Assembly: GCA_033816765.1 (NCBI GenBank)
Contig: CM066294.1
Span: 1,240,001 to 1,304,000 of the forward strand
DNA: 64,000 nucleotides
Reading direction: 5' to 3'
Source of the DNA: Nothopassalora personata
Lineage: Eukaryota > Ascomycota > Dothideomycetes > Mycosphaerellales > Mycosphaerellaceae
Shown here: one piece after another, positions 1-9,927 of the stretch
Numbering within the stretch: position 1 is the stretch's first letter
Layout of the letters: each line of letters begins with the position of its first letter
The notes under the pieces: model-generated
What the model was told of the DNA's origin: nothing
The model's database searches: none
What the model saw: only the letters and a program-made list of their open reading frames with translations
Made by a program: the position numbers and the translations under genes

Positions 1-419
1 CCTATGTTGCTGTATTAGTCTCGAACACCTTCACTAGTTCTAGATACCAGGTTTCTGCCATAAGCAAGCATATGCTAAGGACAGTGATCTTGTTAGATTT
101 ACATGTATAAGAGACCTACTCTTAGACACACTTAGGCCTTATCTTTCCGCTTTTAGAAGTAAACAGAAGGTTCTTTCGGCTTAAGAAGGTCTAGCTAGGT
201 AGCAACGCACAAACCTCGTAGGTACGCATAAAAGAAGCTAGTTCGTTACTAAATAACTCTCTCTACTTTATACTACTTTATACCTCTCTTCCCACCTTTT
301 TAGACTACTATATACTTACACACCCTAACAACTACTATATACACATTCTCAAAGCTTTTTAAGAAGCTTTTAGCAAGGTATGCTATATATGTAATAGTGT
401 TTTAAGGGTGTTACTAACT

Positions 420-1585
420 TGTAAGTAGCATTATAGCAGATATTGTTAAGTAGACTCCTATAAACTAGTTTAGTAGTACTAGCAATGTCTTTAGTAGTAG
501 ATCTAGCTCTAGTAACGATTAAGATCCTAATAAGCGTCCTCCTAGTAATAGTAGAAAGGGTCTACCTACATCTAGTAGGATCTCTAAGCGTAAGACCCTT
601 ATTAAGGTACTTAGACTAGTTAAGCAGATTATCGAGAGCAAGCGCAAGATTACTAAGAAGAATATAACCTTGTAGCTTGCTATAGCATCTCTTAAGGTTG
701 CCTTCTATAAGAAGAAGCTTCTAACTACTAAGGGTAGTATTACTAATCTACCGAACTAGGGTTAGATTAACGCGGCTGCCTAGGATTTTGATTATATAAC
801 AGTTAACCCTTAAGGTCGTATTTCTAACACTATTACTATAAACCTTAATAGTAGTTAGAACTACCTTCCTACCTTATAGGCTTCCGCTATAGACTATCTT
901 GTTTAGCACTTCGGCAGCGCCTGCAACCGCTATAAGGAGAGATCTAACCTTCCCTTTTCTAGCTACTACACTATTCTAGGATAGTTTAAGGGCTGCTATA
1001 CTAACTGCGCTCTTAACAATTATTACGATAAGTGCAGCTTCTTCTCTCTACGGACCCTATAGCAGAGTGCCGCTAGTCTATCTAGAACCTACTAGCAGCC
1101 TAGTGCAGGTTATACTCGCTCCGCTAGTGCTGCATTCTAGGGTAGTGTATAGTATAGTCGATCTCCTCCTATTATGCGTAGCAGTCCTCTACGTAAGGGC
1201 TTCCTATCTCTAGTTCTATACTCTCCTAGTATAAGTACCTCTAGATATAGTCTTTAGATGCTACCTACCTAGCTTATTCCTAGCGATGTAGATTGGCGCC
1301 TAAGCATCCCTAGGGCTCCTAGTAATAGTTCTAGAACTGTCCTCCTAGAGCTTCGCCTCCTATTCTCTAACTCCCTCTCTTAGGATAAGGTTACTACCTT
1401 GATTCGTTAGTTCCTACAGCGCTTAGGCACTAATAATAACTTTTAGGAGGGTGCTATATTAAACTCGAGTTCCTATAAGAGGGGTTCTAGAGGCTCTAGT
1501 AGTTTTAGTAGTAAGTAGTAGTCTAGATAGTGTACTTGTATTAGGTCTTAGTAATTTGGTTAGGGCTAAAGGATAAAATAGCCGT
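420..1585 (+). pseudogene. Accessory ORF on the opposite strand of copia A, DUF3716-like zinc-finger relic
   Basis: Between the end of pol and the missing 3' LTR, the plus strand (opposite to gag-pol) carries one long frame. Its only stops are TAG or TAA, all plausible CAG/CAA Gln codons mutated by RIP. The N-terminal part is Ser-rich, then very basic (KRKTLIKVLRLVKQIIESKR). The middle, 911-1040, has a Cys pattern with PFSSYYTILGQFKGCYTNC, then KCSF. Several Tyr can be read as Cys changed by TGC-to-TAC, which resembles the fungal DUF3716 zinc-finger domain (PFxxCV...G.CxNC...CSF). The C-terminus is Ser/Arg-rich. The same ORF recurs, more mutated, at 45.9-46.5 kb, so it belongs to the family. 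Start codon unknown; domain call from memory. Confidence 0.6.
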
Positions 1586-1869
1586 TATAAGCAAGGGCGG
1601 TCTACTTCTCTATTTCCTTTTGTTTTGTTACTATAGCTCCCCTAAATTGGAGTCTATAATAATAAACTAGATCTTGCCTTAAAAGGCGGTTCTAAACTAG
1701 GCCTCTCTACAGTCTAGTTACATAAGCATAGCAAGATATATAATACCCTAAATAAATCTAGCCCTTAAAGCTAATAAATAAAAACTTTCCTCTACTGTCT
1801 TTAAACAAATGAGATATTGCTTTATAAATACTTGTAAACAAATGAAGGTCTTGCTATATACAAATAAAA

Positions 1870-4585
1870 GTGTAGTTAGTCTCTAGAAGCCTCCCTTAGA
1901 GAATATAGTTTAGTAACTTTAGCTTTATAAGCTAATCTACAAGCTGCTATACAGTAGGGATATACTTAACTATAATTAAGCCTTCTTTATGAACATGTCT
2001 GCAAAAATGGTTCCTTAGTCTAACATGCTTAGTTCTTCTATAGTTGGTATAATCTCTAACTAGCTTAATAGTAGACTAGTTGTCTATAAAGATCTTGAAG
2101 GCTTAAGCTTTATAGTTAGTCATTTTCTAGGTTTTATAGAGTAGATTTCTTAACTATATTACTTCCCTATAGCATTTAGTTAAGGTTATATACTCTGCTT
2201 TAGTGCTTAACAGCACTATCTCCTTCTACAGGTTGGATTTCTAGATAATAGGACTTCTAGCCATTTTGACTAGGAGTCCTAAGGTTGATCTGCCTGTTGG
2301 ATCTCTAGAGAAATTAGAGTCTATATAGATCTCTAGCTTTAGGGATTGTGTTTTTCTAAAGATTAGGCACTTGTTAATTGTTCTAGCAATATATCTCTAA
2401 ACATGCTTTGCTATAGTAATATGTTCTACTAAAGGATTAGCTAAGAATTTAGCTAGGTGGTTTATTACATAGGAGATATCTAGCCTAGTCTAGTTAGCTA
2501 GGTACTAGAGTTCTCTAATTAATGTATTGAATAGATTATAATCCTATATATTGCATTGCTCTTTATGAGCTTTATATAGGCGGTTAAGGGGATACTTAAC
2601 ACTTTTAGCTAAGTCTAGGCTATGTTTCTAAAGTTTCTCTAAAGCATAGTGCTTTTAGGAGACATAGAGATCTCTATTCTTTTCACTCTTTAGTTGCATG
2701 CCTAGGAAAAGGTTAGTGTTAACAGTTTTAATAGAGTACTTCTTCTTTAGTCTAGCAATAAACTTGTTAATCTTCTAATTACTGTCGCTAAAGATCTAAA
2801 AGTTATCTACATATAGGAGAACTAAAAGATTCTCCCCCTAAAAAAGACATGTATTAGAATTAAGTCTCTTTAGGCCTAATTCTTCTAGAGCTTCCTTAGC
2901 ATTATAGTACTAGAGGTTTGCAGCTTGTTTCAATCTATATAGTCCCTTCTTGATTTCTAAGACTTTGTTAGATAGATCTTTCTTAATAAGTTCTGCCCCT
3001 TCTAGTGGTTTAATGTACAAAGGTCTATTAATGTTAGGGTTTATAAATGCTGTTTTAACATTAATCTGTCTCCTCTTCTAGCTAAGGACTATACATAGGG
3101 CTAGGAGAATCCTACTTATTAGTAGCCTTAGGGTTAGAGCAAAGGTTTTAACATAGTCTGTCCCTTACTTTTAAGTAAACCCCTTTACTACCTATCTAGC
3201 TCTACGCTTCTTAATAGACCTATTAGGAAGATACTTGTAGTGTAGGACCTATTTTCCTATAAGCAGTTTCCTGCCCTTAGGGACTTTCTATAATAGGATC
3301 TATACAACATATTCTATGTCTTCTAAGGAGTTAAATTCCTTTCTAATTACCCTAATCTATTTAGCTCTATTAGGTCTGTTTAATGCTTTAGTTAGGGTAG
3401 CAGGATCTGTTAGCTTCCCCTTCTTTATATTATCTATAGCTATTACAGCGAATACTTTCTCAAGTTTGCTATAATTATAATAGGATCTATTCTGTCTTAA
3501 ACTTCTCCTAGTTGGCTTAGGATAGACCTTGGCTTATTTAGTCTTTATAGGCTCATAAGTCCTATCTCTCTTCCTCTTACTAATATATAGGGTAGGGTAG
3601 AATAGTGTTATAGCCTAATTAGGGTCTTCTTGTATAGCTAGGGCTATGTCTTCTTAGTGTAGCTCTTTAGACTATAAAGTCTAAGGCTTATGCTCTATAG
3701 GGGATTGTTCCTAGAGCTAGGTGTGCTCTATAGGAGACTGTTCCTAGAGCTAGGGGGATGTGTCTCTAAATAGTGGACGTGAATCTTCTATCCTATGCTC
3801 CCCCTAAGACTAACCTTAGTTAGGGGAGTCTTATTACGAAGCCCTTTGTGTTTTAGGTTGGTTACTATGCTGTAGTAGCTCCCCCTCTAGCTGCATAGCT
3901 CCCCTTAAAGGTTTATAGGGTTAGTAACTCGCTTCTAGCTCGTGTAGCCCTTTATAAGGCATGTAAATACCTTTATAGTAAGGGTCCTTAGGGTTATTAT
4001 AGGGATGTCTAAGGAAGGTAATCTCGTTATCTAGGACAGCATGCTTATTACTAGCAGTAAGCTAGGAGCTCTTAATAGTCTACCCTGTCTACTCCCCCTA
4101 AGCGACCTACTTGCCTACAGGGATTTAGTATTACGAGTTCTACAAGAAATCTTTATTAAAAGTTATATAGGGGGAATAGGTTATCTTGTAGACCTATTTT
4201 CCTTTCTCCTACTATAGCTTCTATAGCAGGTAGTTAGTTAATGAACTACCCTAGAATCCTATATACTACTATATGTCCGCCCTTACAGAGAACTTTTTAG
4301 ACTTAGTATAATTGTCGTTATGTTTGTATGCTTTACATCCAAACCTCCTTATATTCCTTAAGTCTATCTCTTTAATATTAATGCCTAGGTCCTTCTTAAA
4401 GTTAATCTATAGTACATTTTTTGTTGTTAAGTTAAAGAGGCGGTTCGTAATATAGCATACAAAATCTATAGCCTGGGGCTAGAGGTTCTATAGTAAGCTA
4501 GAGTCTATAAGCATAGCTCTAGCCTTGTTAATAATAACTTTATTCGAAGCTTTAGTAATTATATTCTGCTTAGGTATGTATAGTA
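1870..4585 (-). pseudogene. copia A integrase C-terminus, reverse transcriptase and RNase H relic
   Basis: The minus strand reads through the copia RT landmarks. Near 3250 there is a stretch of the type KGRKLLIGKWVLHYKY (with TAG for Trp). Near 3060 INVKTAFINPNINRPLYIKP corresponds to the usual DVKTAFLNG...IYM motif. At 2930-2950 GLYRLKQAAN matches the GLKQA motif, and at about 2810 LLYVDNF is the catalytic YVDD box, with the second Asp changed to Asn. RNase H follows near 2090-2300, and the typical copia tail (KYIPT..QLVDL) lies near 1930. Several in-frame TAG/TAA codons make it dead. It lies directly downstream of the pogo insertion site. Confidence 0.9.
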
Positions 4586-4655
4586 ACGTGCTTCACCACC
4601 GAGCGGGCCACACCACCGAGCGGGCCACTTTTGCCAAGAACTGTACCACTTCCAC
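4586..4655 (+). repeat. Left TIR of the pogo-type element (70 bp)
   Basis: It begins ACGTGCTTCACC and ends CCACTTCCAC. It is the perfect inverted copy of 6382-6451. Inside it the 17-mer CACCACCGAGCGGGCCA occurs twice in tandem (4594-4610 and 4611-4627), possible paired transposase-binding sites. Confidence 0.95.
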
Positions 4656-4665
4656 AGATACAGCT

Positions 4666-6333
4666 ATGCAACCACCATTACAGCGTGTATTGTCTTCAAA
4701 CGAGGCCAAACTGACCTTAGCTGTCCAGGCCACGAAACGCGACGCGACAATCACGAATCGACTTGCTGCAAAGGTATACGACGCGTCTCGAACCACACTA
4801 GGGTATCGATTGAATGGACGACCTCCTCGGGGTGACTGCGAGCCCAATTCGAAGAAGCTTACAGAGCTAGAAGAGAGGGTGATACTTGAGTACATACTCG
4901 AGCTGGATCTTAGAGGTTTCCCGCCATCAAAGGCTAGCGTACGAGCAATGGCCGATTCATTGCTACAAGAGAAGGGCCTCAAGCCCGCTGGTCTCAATTG
5001 GACAGACAGGTTCATTGGGCGGCATCGTGAGCTAAAGGTTCGCATGACACGTGGATACGATCGTCAGCGAGCCCTAATGGAAGATCCAGACGTTATCGAG
5101 AAGTGGTTCTTGCTTGTGCGTAATATGAAGGAGAAGTATGGCATCCTCGACCAGGACACCTACAACTTTGACGAGACAGGGTTTATGATGGGTGTTATTA
5201 CGTCGCAGAGCGTCGTTACGGGTTCAGAAAGGCGTGGTGGAAAGAGGAAGGTCGTCCAACAGGGCAACAGAGAATGGGCAACAGTGATTGAGACCATCTG
5301 TGCAGACGGAACAGCGCTCCCACCCTACGTCATCCTTGCAGGCAAACAGCACATCAGTACCTGGTACCAAGACGGCAACTTGGGTCCAGACTGGACAATC
5401 GGGCTAACAGAGAACGGCTGGACCAACAATGAGTTCGGTATACGGTGGCTGGAGCATTTCCAGAAGCATACTGTAGCTCGTACGACTGGGGCATGGAGAC
5501 TGCTCATTATCGATGGCCACGAGAGCCACAACTCGAAGGCATTCCAGAATCTGTGCAAGGAATACAAGATCTTGGCCCTATGTATGCCATCGCACGCCTC
5601 GCACTTACTCCAGCCATTGGATGTGGGTTGCTATTCGCCTTTGAAGAAGGCATACGGTGCTCAGCTCTCGGGCTTGGCACGCCAGCGCATCACTCATATC
5701 GACAAAGTAGAGTTCCTACGCGCCTTCCGGGCTGCCCATGACGCTGTATTTAGACAGGAGAACATCCTATCGAGCTTCAGAGGCGCTGGTTTGGTTCCAT
5801 TCAATCCACAGGCAGTGATAGACAAGCTTGATGTTAAGCTACGTACGCCAACGCCTCCAGCTCCGGACTCTACCCCTTGGGAGTCGAAGACACCACGAAC
5901 TGCAAAAGAATTCGACTCTCAATCGACACTAGTAACGAACAAAATGCGTGCCCGGGCAGGTTCATCGCCAAACTCGTTACAGGAAGGGGTGCATCAGCTT
6001 GTGAAAGGGAGTAGAGAGATAGCGCATCAGATGGCTCTTATGCGAAGCGAGATCAGTGAGCTACGCAAGTCTAACGAGGCCCTTACACAGCGGAAAGCAC
6101 GAAAGCGCAAGTATATTCAGTCTAGAGGGTCTCTAACCTTCGATGAGGCGTCGCAATTGATACCTCCAGAGGATACTAGGAGGCAGGAAGTAAGTAGAGA
6201 GTCGCTAGATGGTGTTCGGCCAGCACCAAGGCTACGACGCTGCAAGCGATGTGGCGAGTCGGGGCATAACGTACGCACCTGTCAAGTAGACTTGCTAGAT
6301 AGCGAAGAATCTGAAGAGGAATTGTCCTCCTAG
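4666..6333 (+). CDS. pogo/Fot1-family transposase, DDE superfamily, with C-terminal zinc knuckle
   Basis: Cuts and rejoins transposon ends at TA targets. The frame is open further upstream, but that part lies in the host copia and the left TIR; ATG 4666 is the first one after the TIR and gives 555 aa. A CENP-B-type helix-turn-helix region covers about residues 58-125 (ending NWTDRFIGRHRELKVR). The DDE_1 catalytic core has D169 in NFDETGF, D283 in IIDGHESH and D319 in LLQPLDVGCYSPLKKAY, giving 35 residues between the second and third Asp, the DD35D spacing of Fot1. A coiled-coil-like stretch near residue 450 precedes a CCHC zinc knuckle (CKRCGESGHNVRTC, 526-539) and an acidic tail. No stops, no RIP; it is likely functional. 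Confidence 0.93.
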   Translation: MQPPLQRVLSSNEAKLTLAVQATKRDATITNRLAAKVYDASRTTLGYRLNGRPPRGDCEPNSKKLTELEERVILEYILELDLRGFPPSKASVRAMADSLLQEKGLKPAGLNWTDRFIGRHRELKVRMTRGYDRQRALMEDPDVIEKWFLLVRNMKEKYGILDQDTYNFDETGFMMGVITSQSVVTGSERRGGKRKVVQQGNREWATVIETICADGTALPPYVILAGKQHISTWYQDGNLGPDWTIGLTENGWTNNEFGIRWLEHFQKHTVARTTGAWRLLIIDGHESHNSKAFQNLCKEYKILALCMPSHASHLLQPLDVGCYSPLKKAYGAQLSGLARQRITHIDKVEFLRAFRAAHDAVFRQENILSSFRGAGLVPFNPQAVIDKLDVKLRTPTPPAPDSTPWESKTPRTAKEFDSQSTLVTNKMRARAGSSPNSLQEGVHQLVKGSREIAHQMALMRSEISELRKSNEALTQRKARKRKYIQSRGSLTFDEASQLIPPEDTRRQEVSRESLDGVRPAPRLRRCKRCGESGHNVRTCQVDLLDSEESEEELSS

Positions 6334-6381
6334 TAACGATTCTGTAGGATGTCGTCGTGTTAAGATACCGTCGCAATCAAA

Positions 6382-6451
6382 GTGGAAGTGGTACAGTTCT
6401 TGGCAAAAGTGGCCCGCTCGGTGGTGTGGCCCGCTCGGTGGTGAAGCACGT
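6382..6451 (-). repeat. Right TIR of the pogo-type element (70 bp)
   Basis: Exact reverse complement of the left TIR, including the two tandem 17-mers. It is followed at once by the TA target duplication at 6452-6453. Confidence 0.95.
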
Positions 6452-6453
6452 TA

Positions 6454-8640
6454 ATGCAAAATCCTATCTAATTCCTTTATGTTAGGTATGTGTTCTAAGT
6501 TCAATGTTGTTAAATTCCCTACTACTATCTAAGAACTAGATCTTAGGTTTCTTCTTATAGTAGTTCTACATTATAGTAAGCTAAGTCTTAATTGCTATTA
6601 GAGTAGCACTTTTCTTTAGAAGTGGCAAGTACTACCTTATCCTAGTTTTGGCACACGTAAGCATAAGGCAATATACGTAACTATTATAAGAGAGTGGAGT
6701 GATTAGACTAACTAGGTTAGCATAGATTTTATCTAATGCCTCTAGTGTAGGTCTCCTAGGGATTCTTAAAATAACTCTTTATAACCTTATAAGCTTACAA
6801 GTCTTATAATGCCCTAACTCTATAGTATTAACATCTTCTAGGCCCTTAACTGCTTCTTTTATAGCATTGAGTAATGTGCTCCTAATATGCCTAAGCCTTT
6901 AATGCTATCTAACTATATTAGTTCTTAGCTTAGCAAATGTAAGAGTAGCAAGTCCTTTTAGTGCTAATCTGTCTTTATCCTTCCTAGAACCCCTCTTTAC
7001 CCTAAGGTTCCTAAAGACAATAACATTTTTTATTATCTTAACTAAGCCTATAGGCTTGTCCTTCTAGAACAGCATTTTAGATAGTCTGTCTAGGTAAACT
7101 CTATGTTTCTTATATAGGAGTTCTATAGAGATTAGTGTCGTATCTAACTCTAGTAAGTAAAGCACATTGCGAAGGAGGAGGGTAGTCTCTTAGCTAAGAT
7201 GGTTCTTTATAACCTACTCCAATTCTCCTTTAGTTACAAGAGATCCTTGCCTAACGGCCTATAAGAAGTATATAGGCCTTAGTCTTAGCCTAACATTCTA
7301 AAGGTCTGCAAGATTATTGTAGATATAGAAGGATGTGCCTATGTTATAGACTTTATCTATTAACATTAGGTTTAATGCGGTAGCTGCTATCCTTCCTATA
7401 CACACTAGTTATGCAACTGTAATAGCTACTCTAGACCTCCTATATAGTTATCTCTAGTCCCTATCACTGTTAGAGCTGTGCTCCTAATTAGATAATAAGT
7501 CTAACTAGTTATTAATTGCTGTAGCAATCCTCTTCCTAGGGGATTTGCTACCCTTTACCTTCTTTACCCTGTCCTTTAGGGTGTCTTTACCCTTCTTAGA
7601 CCTATTCCTAAGATTCTTCTCTAGATGCTACTTATAGCAGTTCGCGTTAGTATGCTTATGTAAGCACTGTATGCACTGCTTATTATTATTCTTGCTTAAG
7701 AATGCTCTAACAAAGCTATTGCTAGGCTTGTAGGTAGTAGGTACTTACTCCTTCCTAAGAGTTATAAATATTCTCTCTAGGGTAGTTAATTCTAGGGGAT
7801 TGTTGTGTCTCTATGTCCTAAGCTATTCGATATAGTTTAGACCTTTAACAAAGTACAATCTGTAGATGCTATCTAGGAGGACAAAAAAGGATTTGAGCCT
7901 TAACTTGTTATTAACTAGGGAAGATCTAATGAATTGCTCTATAGCAGTCTTGTTATTATTTACCTATGCTTAAAAGTCTTTATAGTACTTTAATGTATTA
8001 GGTCTTGTAGCATCTAGTTTAATGTGCCTAACTGCCTTTAGAGTGTTATATAGATTAATTGTAATAACTAGCTTGTATGTTGCCTTAATTAAATTATATA
8101 ATTCCTTAGCCGACTTGTCTATATCTCTAAAGTTTAGCCTTAGGGTAGAATCCAATCTAGCTATAATAATGCTATATGCTTATATGTCCTCTTTCTTCTA
8201 TCGCTTGTAGGCAGCTTTGTATCCTACACTACTAGTAATGTCCTAAGGGGCTTTATTCTAGGCAGTCTTATCTTAGACATTCTTAGTTGCATCTTAGGGT
8301 TAATTATAAGCTGCCCTATTTAGAGCGTACTTTGGGTCAATCTAGTCTAGATTATAGATTACGTATCCAACTAGATCCTTCTCTAGCAGTGCGCTAATTA
8401 GCATAGATTTCCATGCTTAGAACTGCACGCCTTTCCTAAGCACCTAGTTGTCCTTAGCGGATCTTACTAGGTTACTAGAGGTGTTGTTTCTAAACTCTAT
8501 ACCTAGTCTAGCTCTTTTAGATGCTGTACTATAGTACTAGTGCTTAGTGCCGATCTCCTATAGTAGTTCTTAAATCGATTAGGTTGTTGTCCGTAAAACA
8601 AATATAGGGTTGAGTCCACTAGCAAGGCAAGCTAATCCTT
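6454..8640 (-). pseudogene. copia A gag and integrase N-terminal relic
   Basis: This is the upstream half of the minus-strand gag-pol frame, lying between the primer-binding site and the nested DNA transposon. On the minus strand near 7640-7680 a zinc-knuckle-like segment C-x2-C-x3-H-x4-C is readable, followed by a very basic Lys/Arg-rich stretch, as in copia nucleocapsid proteins. The rest is a Leu/Ile/Lys-rich coding relic with many TAG/TAA stops. It cannot make a protein. Exact gag and integrase limits cannot be fixed because the frame is so damaged. Confidence 0.7.
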
Positions 8641-8694
8641 GATAGAGCTTCGATAACGATTCAGGTTTTAAATTGGATAGGCAGAGGAGCACTC

Positions 8695-8706
8695 GGGCTT
8701 ATAACC
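8695..8706 (-). other. Primer-binding site of copia A (half-tRNA iMet type)
   Basis: On the minus strand the first 12 bases after the LTR read GGTTATAAGCCC. GGTTATGAGCCC would be complementary to the anticodon-loop region of fungal initiator tRNA-Met (GGGCUCAUAACC), so the single difference is a TpG-to-TpA RIP change. Internal (half-tRNA) priming is known for Drosophila copia and related fungal elements. The tRNA match is from memory. Confidence 0.65.
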
Positions 8707-8882
8707 TGTTGTAAATAGGTATTTAACGAGTACAAGCTTCTAGATTGAAACGATAGGGTGGATTAGTAACCCTCATAAATTGCTACAAGGTGTGAGACTA
8801 TCTGGCTACAGAAAACAGTGTGATATAGTGTGTGTGTGCCAAGTCCTGACTAACATAGACCTTGGTCACCTGATTCACAACA
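8707..8882 (-). repeat. 5' LTR of copia element A (176 bp)
   Basis: The repeat starts TGTTGT and ends ACAACA, a perfect 6-bp inverted terminus of the TG...CA type. It aligns along its full length with 45214-45387, mostly with C-to-T changes at CpA or their complement. It sits directly beside a primer-binding site at 8695-8706, which identifies it as the 5' LTR of a minus-strand element. This copy is much less mutated than the 45 kb copy. Confidence 0.88.
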
Positions 8883-9159
8883 ACATGCAACCCGGGTTGA
8901 TTGGACAAAGCGTTAGTTGGAACTTGAGTTCGGCGACACCGTGGGCAATACGCCAGCATAAGGCTCACGCCGGGCACGAAGCTCACGCCAGGCACCGTAT
9001 GGGGTTGCATGTGGTACGGTTTATCCATCACAGCATTACTGCAATGCGTGATCACGACGTGGAGAGAGCGAACAGCGACAACAAAGCGCGAGTTGAACAC
9101 ATCATCGACTACCACGCCCATCGGCTCACCACAACCAGTATACCATCACTCCCACCAAG
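8883..9159. other. Intergenic, no gene seen
   Basis: Normal-composition DNA between the LTR and the 3' end of the GST-like gene. Only short chance frames are present. It marks the sharp edge between RIP-mutated and normal sequence. Confidence 0.6.
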
Positions 9160-9927
9160 CTACATCCCATACCTCTCTCGCATCCTATCCAAATACCCCA
9201 TCAAATTCGCCTGCTTCTCAATATAACCCGTTCCCATCCACTTCTGCGGCTGATCAACACAGTGCCTTAGCATACTGTAACACGCTGCATCCACATTCCT
9301 CGGCTGATCCCCCATCAGATATTTCTTCTCTCCCAGAAAGAGAGACAAGGCGTCAATGTCAGTCTTGTAGAACTCCAAGACGGTATCGGAGTCCCTGCGG
9401 CCCATGCCTGAGCCATTGAACCCGGCCAGGATTCGTACGCGAAAGGCGTCGAGGGCTTCGCGGAGGGGAGGGGTCACCTCGGCGCCTTGGACCTGGGCAT
9501 GGTTAGTTGGGTGATATAGAGGCGAAGAGGGATTGCGTACGATGTACGGGATATAGGTCTCCCAACCCTCATCCATACGCCAGCGTGGCTCAATGATGCC
9601 GCACCAGTAGAGATGCTCTCCGATCAATCGCTCGAAGGCAAGTGCCGTCGCTCTCTCTTCGCCTGACATGCCGTCGTCCAGCGTGATACCGTGTCGTTCT
9701 CCAAGGTATTCAATGATTCTGTTTGAATCTGCGACTTTTGTGCCGTCGTCATCGATGATGTAGGGGAGTTTGCCGTGGGGAGCGTTCTTGTCGAGAGATG
9801 TGAGTGTTTCTTGCTCGTATTTGTACGGCGTTTTGGTCATTTTCAGGAAGAAGATGAGTTTGGTCACGTAGGGGGATATGTCGGGAAGGCCCCAGGCTGG
9901 GACGTAGCCGTAGACTGTGAGGACCAT
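9160..9927 (-). CDS. Glutathione S-transferase-like protein, FAX/metaxin-type
   Basis: A single-exon gene for 255 aa. The N-terminus (VYGYVPAWGLPDISPYVTKL) is the thioredoxin-fold start typical of the failed-axon-connections/GST_N_4 group. It is followed by PHGKLPYI with the conserved cis-Pro and by VADSNRIIEYL, the Glu/Asp-Ser glutathione-contact segment. The C-terminal half (residues about 90-250) is helical and matches the GST_C_6 type, with NVDAACYSMLRH where these proteins have the buried N-capping Asp. Likely a cytosolic GST-related detoxification or redox protein; the substrate is unknown. The gene is intact and has normal base composition although it lies only about 280 bp from a RIP-mutated LTR. 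Confidence 0.82.
   Translation of the reverse strand: MVLTVYGYVPAWGLPDISPYVTKLIFFLKMTKTPYKYEQETLTSLDKNAPHGKLPYIIDDDGTKVADSNRIIEYLGERHGITLDDGMSGEERATALAFERLIGEHLYWCGIIEPRWRMDEGWETYIPYIVRNPSSPLYHPTNHAQVQGAEVTPPLREALDAFRVRILAGFNGSGMGRRDSDTVLEFYKTDIDALSLFLGEKKYLMGDQPRNVDAACYSMLRHCVDQPQKWMGTGYIEKQANLMGYLDRMRERYGM

Larger units (their letters stand above)
4586..6451 (+). mobile_element. Fot1/pogo-type DNA transposon (Tc1/mariner superfamily), intact and unmutated
   Basis: A 1,866-bp element bounded by 70-bp perfect terminal inverted repeats and flanked on both sides by TA (4584-4585 and 6452-6453), the target duplication of the Tc1/mariner superfamily. It interrupts the minus-strand copia A polyprotein. 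Unlike its surroundings it has normal CpA/TpG content and one uninterrupted transposase gene. It therefore arrived after the host element was mutated and has not gone through RIP. Confidence 0.95.
1..8882 (-). mobile_element. Ty1/copia retrotransposon A, RIP-mutated, 3' LTR outside the window
   Basis: A minus-strand LTR retrotransposon fills this stretch apart from the nested DNA transposon at 4586-6451. Reading the minus strand from 8882 downward gives, in order: LTR, a primer-binding site, a gag with a zinc-knuckle-like motif, integrase, reverse transcriptase and RNase H. The integrase-RT-RNaseH order is diagnostic of Ty1/copia. The coding frames are full of TAG/TAA where Gln or Trp is expected, and CpA/TpG is depleted, as RIP produces. 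Base 1 aligns with 45439, which lies 51 bp inside the 3' LTR of a second copy, so the missing 3' LTR should start about 50 bp left of the window. Without the nested insert the element would be roughly 7.2 kb. Confidence 0.9.
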
